Assembly (NCBI GenBank): GCA_903902945.1
Contig: CAIUWU010000288.1
Span: 1 to 10,804 of the forward strand
DNA: 10,804 nt
Direction: 5' to 3'
Source: an uncultured Pseudomonadota bacterium
Lineage (GTDB): Bacteria; Pseudomonadota; Gammaproteobacteria; Methylococcales; Methylomonadaceae
The position numbers and the translations under genes are program-made. Below the pieces are notes generated by a model that did not search any database, was not told the origin of the DNA, and saw nothing but the letters and a program-made list of their open reading frames with translations. This document shows positions 7,064 to 10,804 of the stretch, piece by piece. The first letter of the stretch is position 1, and the number at the start of each line of letters is the position of its first letter.

Positions 7064-7743
7064 GCGTTTTGATGGGTTAGGAGATTTAACATGTTTTCGG
7101 CGGCAAGCTGCTCGGCCTTCTTGCGCGAAATACCGATACCGACGGTACTTTGCTGATTAATGCTGACACTGCATTTCACTTCAAAAGTCTGCGCATGATC
7201 GGCGCCGCTCATGCTGATCAATTCATAAACCGGTAATTCTTTACGCCGCGACTGCAACAATTCCTGCAGACGGGTCTTGGGATCCTTATTCCAGCTATCG
7301 ACTTTCAGCCCGGCCAATTTGTCATTAAACAAACCCAGTATCCATTGCTGACAGGCGCCGATTCCCTGATCCAGTAATAAAGCGCCGATAATCGCTTCAA
7401 GGGCATCCGATAAAATCGAATCGCGGCGAAAACCACCACTTTTCAGCTCGCCGGAACCGAGAATCAGATAGTCACCGATATTATGTTGTCTGGCCAGTTC
7501 CGCCAGAACAGTCTGATTAACCAGACTGGCCCGTAAACGACTCAAGACCCCTTCACCGGCTTCGGGAAATAATTGATAGAGTTGTTGGGCAATCACAAAA
7601 CCCAGCACTGAATCGCCCAGGTATTCCAGACGTTCATTATTACGACTGCCGCTACTGCGATGGCTGAGCGCCTGAATGAACAGCGCAGGCTGGGAAAAGT
7701 TCAAACCCAGCTTACGGGCTAAAACTTCAGGTTTTCTAATCAT
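7060..7743 (-). CDS. rnc: Ribonuclease III
   Basis: RNase III cleaves double-stranded RNA, releasing rRNA precursors from the primary transcript and processing some mRNAs. The 227-aa length is nearly that of E. coli (226). The signature NERLEYLGDS is at 36-45, giving acidic residues Glu37, Glu40 and Asp44. Glu64, Asp113 and Glu116 complete the metal-binding set. The double-stranded RNA-binding domain begins at DPKTRLQELLQ (154-164) and ends with the RKKAEQLAAENML helix. The ATG at 7743 has a modest AGGG five bases upstream. The 54-base gap to lepB holds no gene; many gammaproteobacteria have a DUF4845 gene at this point, which is missing here, as it is in E. coli. In E. coli this enzyme cuts its own leader, but I see no obvious long stem in the short gap. 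Confidence 0.98.
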   Translation of the reverse strand: MIRKPEVLARKLGLNFSQPALFIQALSHRSSGSRNNERLEYLGDSVLGFVIAQQLYQLFPEAGEGVLSRLRASLVNQTVLAELARQHNIGDYLILGSGELKSGGFRRDSILSDALEAIIGALLLDQGIGACQQWILGLFNDKLAGLKVDSWNKDPKTRLQELLQSRRKELPVYELISMSGADHAQTFEVKCSVSINQQSTVGIGISRKKAEQLAAENMLNLLTHQNA

Positions 7744-7797
7744 GACTACCCTGACGCCTCGGGATACCGGCTAAAACCAACGCATTGTTCATCAGAA

Positions 7798-8574
7798 TTA
7801 ATTCAGTACCGTTCCCAGCCGTTTAAAATCGATGCCGTAATGCTGCAAATCCCAGTTCATCCAGATGAAAAACGCCTGCCCGACCAGATTGGCTTCAGGG
7901 ACAAAGCCCCAGTAACGGCTATCGTTACTGTTATCGCGATTATCACCCATCACAAAATACTGTCCTTCCGGTACCACAAACACATCTTCAACCGTCGGCA
8001 CACCATGACTGATCAAAATCGAGTGCTTAACCGAATCCAGATTTTCTTCCAGAATCTCGGCGCCGCTCATATTTTCACCCTGACCAACCCCTTGATAGAC
8101 ACCCAGCGAAACCTGGGTAGCCGGCTGACCATTGATGAATAGTTTTTTATCAAAATAAGCAATACGATCGCCAGGAACACCAATGACCCGCTTGATGTAA
8201 TCAACCGTCGGCTGCCTGGGAAAACGGAATACTACGATATCGCCGCGTTTCGGCTCAGCGATTTCGATAATCTTGGTGTTCAGCACCGGCAGTCTGACAC
8301 CGTAATTGAATTTATTGACCAGAATGAAATCACCAATCAGCAGCGTCGGCATCATCGAGCCGGAGGGAATCCGGAAAGGTTCAGCCAGAAACGAACGCAA
8401 CACCAAGACAATCAGCACCACCGGAAAAAAAGAGCGGGCATATTCAACCATCAAAGGCTCTTTGACTGACTCATATGGCTGATGGCGTATTTTCAGAAGC
8501 AGGCTGTAAGCGCCCCAAACCACACCTGTCACCAGGGTAGCTACAACCAGAAAAAATGAAAAATCGTAATCCAT
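7798..8574 (-). CDS. lepB: Signal peptidase I
   Basis: LepB removes signal peptides from exported preproteins at the outer face of the inner membrane. It has two N-terminal membrane helices (about residues 5-27 and 49-64) with a cytoplasmic loop between them, then a periplasmic catalytic domain. The Ser-Lys dyad is Ser73 in PSGSMMPTLL and Lys128 in DYIKRVIGVPGD. Box E, GDNRDNSNDSRYWGFV, lies near the C-terminus. I chose the ATG at 8574, giving 258 aa and the start MDYDFSFFL. A longer frame from 8640 would add 22 residues, overlap the lepA end and be non-homologous. The start is four bases after the lepA stop, with only a weak AAGAG site, so coupling to lepA translation is likely. lepA-lepB is a classic operon pair. 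Confidence 0.98.
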   Translation of the reverse strand: MDYDFSFFLVVATLVTGVVWGAYSLLLKIRHQPYESVKEPLMVEYARSFFPVVLIVLVLRSFLAEPFRIPSGSMMPTLLIGDFILVNKFNYGVRLPVLNTKIIEIAEPKRGDIVVFRFPRQPTVDYIKRVIGVPGDRIAYFDKKLFINGQPATQVSLGVYQGVGQGENMSGAEILEENLDSVKHSILISHGVPTVEDVFVVPEGQYFVMGDNRDNSNDSRYWGFVPEANLVGQAFFIWMNWDLQHYGIDFKRLGTVLN

Positions 8575-8578
8575 GCTG

Positions 8579-10378
8579 CTACTCTTTGTTGACTTGCAAA
8601 ACTGCCAGGAAGGCTTCTTGAGGAATTTCGATACTACCAACCTGCTTCATACGTTTCTTACCGGCTTTTTGTTTTTCCAGCAGTTTTTTCTTACGCGTGA
8701 TATCCCCGCCATAACATTTGGCTGTTACGTTTTTGCGCATGGCCTTAACAGTTGAGCGGGCAATCACTTTGGCGCCAATCGCAGCCTGAATCGCCACTTC
8801 ATACATTTGCCGCGGAATCAGATCTTTCATTTTCTCGACCAGATCACGACCACGATTCTGGCTCTGATCCCGATGGACGATAATCGACAGCGCATCGACC
8901 TTATCGCCATTGATCAGCACATCGAGCTTGACCAGAGGCGCCGGATCAAAACGCAGGAATTCATAGTCAAATGAAGCATAGCCGCGACTGACCGATTTCA
9001 GCCGGTCAAAAAAATCGAGCACTACTTCACTCATCGGCAGTTCGTAATTCAGCGAAACCTGACCGCCGACATACTGCATATTCTTCTGCACGCCACGCTT
9101 TTCGACACACAGGTTGATCACGCTGCCCAGATAGGCCTGCGGCACCAGAATATTGGCCAGAATGATGGGCTCACGAACTTCGACTATGGTGCCGACATCG
9201 GGTAGCTTGGCAGGATTGTCGACCATCAGCAGAGCACCACCATGCGTTTCCACTTCATAGATAACCGTGGGTGCAGTGGTAATCAGATCGATGTTGTATT
9301 CACGTTCCAGACGCTCCTGAACAATCTCCATGTGCAGCATACCCAGGAAGCCACACCGGAAACCAAAACCCAGCGCTTGCGAGGTTTCCGGCTCATAGTT
9401 GAGCGCCGAATCGTTTAAACGCAGCTTATCCAGCGCTTCGCGCATGGCACCAAAATCATCGGAAGAGACCGGATATAAACCCGCAAATACCCGTGGCTGC
9501 ACTTTCTCGAAACCTGGTAACACATCAGTCGCCGGATTATCGGTGCCGGTAATGGTGTCACCCACCGGAGCGCCAAAAATATCTTTGATGCCGGCAACGA
9601 TGAAGCCGACTTCACCGGTATTCAACTGCTGCTTTTCAAACTGTTTAGGGGTGTAAACCCCGAGCTTTTCGACCAGAAAGGCTTTACCGGTCGACATCAC
9701 AGTAATCTTTTGCTTACGACGCAAACTGCCGTTAACGATTCTGACCAGCGAGACCACACCCAGATAATTATCAAACCAGGAGTCAATAATCAGCGCTTGT
9801 AACGGACCCTCCTCATTACCGGACGGTGGTGGAATTTTCTGAATCAGCTGATCGAGAACACCTTCGACACCAATACCGGTTTTGGCACTGATTTTCAGCG
9901 CATCATCGGCCGGGATGCCAATCACGTCTTCGATTTCAGTAATGACTCGTTCCGGCTCGGCGGAAGGCAGATCAATTTTGTTTAGAACCGGTACAACTTC
10001 CAGACCTTGTTCTATTGCGGTATAGCAGTTGGCTACACTCTGCGCTTCAACCCCTTGCGCCGCATCGACTACTAACAGCGCCCCCTCGCAGGCCGCCAAA
10101 GACCTAGAGACTTCATAGGAAAAGTCGACGTGACCAGGGGTATCGATGAAATTGAGCTGATAAGTCTCACCATCACTGGCTTTGTAATCCAGCGTGACAC
10201 TCTGCGCTTTGATGGTAATCCCGCGTTCACGTTCCAGATCCATCGAATCCAGAACTTGCGCTTCCATTTCCCGGTCTGATAAACCGCCACAGATTTGAAT
10301 AAAACGGTCGGCTAAAGTTGATTTGCCATGATCGATATGAGCGATGATGGAAAAATTTCTGATATGTTTCTGATCCAC
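8579..10378 (-). CDS. lepA: Elongation factor 4 (LepA), ribosomal GTPase
   Basis: LepA/EF4 is a membrane-associated translational GTPase related to EF-G. It has been linked to ribosome back-translocation under stress and to 30S subunit biogenesis. The protein is 599 aa, the same length as in E. coli. GTPase motifs are AHIDHGKST (13-21), RGITI (52-56), DTPGH (79-83) and NKID (133-136). The EF4-specific C-terminal domain is present, with QNRGRDLVEKMK, RQMYEVAIQAAIG, KNVTAKCYGGDITRKKKLLEKQK and GKKRMKQVG. The start is GTG at 10378. A stop codon lies immediately upstream in frame, so no longer start is possible. The upstream sequence has no convincing ribosome site. It heads the lepA-lepB-rnc-era-recO-pdxJ cluster, 56 bases after the zipA-like gene. 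Confidence 0.98.
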   Translation of the reverse strand: MDQKHIRNFSIIAHIDHGKSTLADRFIQICGGLSDREMEAQVLDSMDLERERGITIKAQSVTLDYKASDGETYQLNFIDTPGHVDFSYEVSRSLAACEGALLVVDAAQGVEAQSVANCYTAIEQGLEVVPVLNKIDLPSAEPERVITEIEDVIGIPADDALKISAKTGIGVEGVLDQLIQKIPPPSGNEEGPLQALIIDSWFDNYLGVVSLVRIVNGSLRRKQKITVMSTGKAFLVEKLGVYTPKQFEKQQLNTGEVGFIVAGIKDIFGAPVGDTITGTDNPATDVLPGFEKVQPRVFAGLYPVSSDDFGAMREALDKLRLNDSALNYEPETSQALGFGFRCGFLGMLHMEIVQERLEREYNIDLITTAPTVIYEVETHGGALLMVDNPAKLPDVGTIVEVREPIILANILVPQAYLGSVINLCVEKRGVQKNMQYVGGQVSLNYELPMSEVVLDFFDRLKSVSRGYASFDYEFLRFDPAPLVKLDVLINGDKVDALSIIVHRDQSQNRGRDLVEKMKDLIPRQMYEVAIQAAIGAKVIARSTVKAMRKNVTAKCYGGDITRKKKLLEKQKAGKKRMKQVGSIEIPQEAFLAVLQVNKE

Positions 10379-10434
10379 TTAGATTTCTTGTTGTTGCCCA
10401 GACGACAAACCATGTTGCCGCCTTTAAATTAAAA

Positions 10435-10804
10435 TTACTGGTTTGCCAAAAGATCACGGAACTGGTCAATGGTTTCAGCGGTTAATGGCTGGCGCTGATT
10501 ATCCCATGCCACACCATCGAGTTCTTCGGCCAGTTCCTGAATTGTCTCGACAAAGTCTTCAAATACTGCCGCAGGATCATCGAGTTCGCGAGGCTGCATA
10601 AAAAACACGATTCCAGGACAGAAAAACTGCTCGAGATTTTGATCAGGAAAAGTACCGGGACCGACCATGCTGGCTACCGCATAATCGACCAGACGATTCT
10701 GGTCTATCCGTTCAAATACTTTGACCGAACCGTATTCAAGTCCCACCCGTTCGAAAGCATCGAATAGCTCGGCACCGTTAAAGCCTTCATCGGCACGGGC
10801 AACG
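10435..10804 (-). CDS. zipA: ZipA-type cell division protein, C-terminal FtsZ-binding domain (5' part outside window)
   Basis: The last 122 codons are visible; the frame stays open to the window edge. The sequence matches the ZipA C-terminal domain pattern in order: GFNGAELFDAFERVGLEYG, the strand ending in VFERID, then MVGPGTF, a PGIVFFMQ strand, and the final helices with ETIQELAEELDGVAWDNQRQPLT and ETIDQFRDLL. In ZipA this domain binds the FtsZ C-terminal tail at the division septum, while an N-terminal helix anchors it in the inner membrane; that part is not in view. zipA is commonly followed by ligA, but here it is followed by lepA, 56 bases away on the same strand. It could therefore be the only zipA in a rearranged setting, or a ZipA-domain paralogue. 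A GTG internal to the domain is not the true start. Confidence 0.82.
   Translation of the reverse strand, partial: VARADEGFNGAELFDAFERVGLEYGSVKVFERIDQNRLVDYAVASMVGPGTFPDQNLEQFFCPGIVFFMQPRELDDPAAVFEDFVETIQELAEELDGVAWDNQRQPLTAETIDQFRDLLANQ

Noticed and set aside
8575..8640. Longer lepB start adding 22 residues
   Set aside because: It overlaps the lepA 3' end and puts non-homologous residues before the first membrane helix; the ATG at 8574 fits the family.
1..10804. CRISPR array, tRNA, rRNA, insertion sequence or attachment site
   Set aside because: No regularly spaced repeats, transposase or integrase coding, terminal inverted repeats or RNA-gene signatures were seen on either strand.

Overview
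The window reads as housekeeping chromosome from a gammaproteobacterium. The evidence is the lepA-lepB-rnc-era-recO-pdxJ gene order, a ZipA-type division protein (a gammaproteobacterial family), and EF-P of the beta-lysylated type with its EpmA and EpmB enzymes. Base composition looks close to balanced. A methanotroph-like lineage (Methylococcales) is possible but is only a guess. I see no mobile element, tRNA, rRNA or CRISPR array. No gene-free stretch is longer than about 90 bases.

Left region (1-2853): an elongation factor P module. On the minus strand, efp (1792-1223) runs into epmA (1223-249) with a one-base TAGTG stop/start overlap. A P-type cation ATPase begins 38 bases further on (210) and leaves the window at base 1. 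epmB is divergent (1867-2853). The 74-base gap between efp and epmB contains a self-complementary -10 element (ATTATAAT) that can be read in both directions. EpmB makes (R)-beta-lysine, EpmA attaches it to Lys34 of EF-P, and modified EF-P relieves ribosome stalling at proline runs.

Middle region (2854-4680): two plus-strand genes 11 bases apart. The first is a small polytopic membrane protein of the TauE/SafE-DsbD_2 type with an HCxxxC motif in its first helix. The second is a sigma-54 activator made only of an AAA+ domain and a Fis-type helix-turn-helix, with no sensory domain. A perfect 14-bp hairpin separates this pair from the convergent pdxJ.

Right region (4690-10804): a long minus-strand cluster, read from high to low coordinates: zipA C-terminal part (cut by the window edge), lepA, lepB, rnc, era, recO, pdxJ. 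rnc/era and era/recO overlap by ATGA, and lepA/lepB are four bases apart, so the core is very probably one transcript. It combines translation GTPases (LepA, Era), rRNA processing (RNase III), preprotein processing (LepB), recombination (RecO) and vitamin B6 synthesis (PdxJ). acpS, which follows pdxJ in E. coli, is absent here.

Nothing in the window is clearly a new system. The most unusual points are the compact EF-P module with its palindromic promoter, the membrane-protein/sensorless sigma-54 activator pair, and a ZipA-domain gene next to lepA. Five of the genes start with GTG or TTG.
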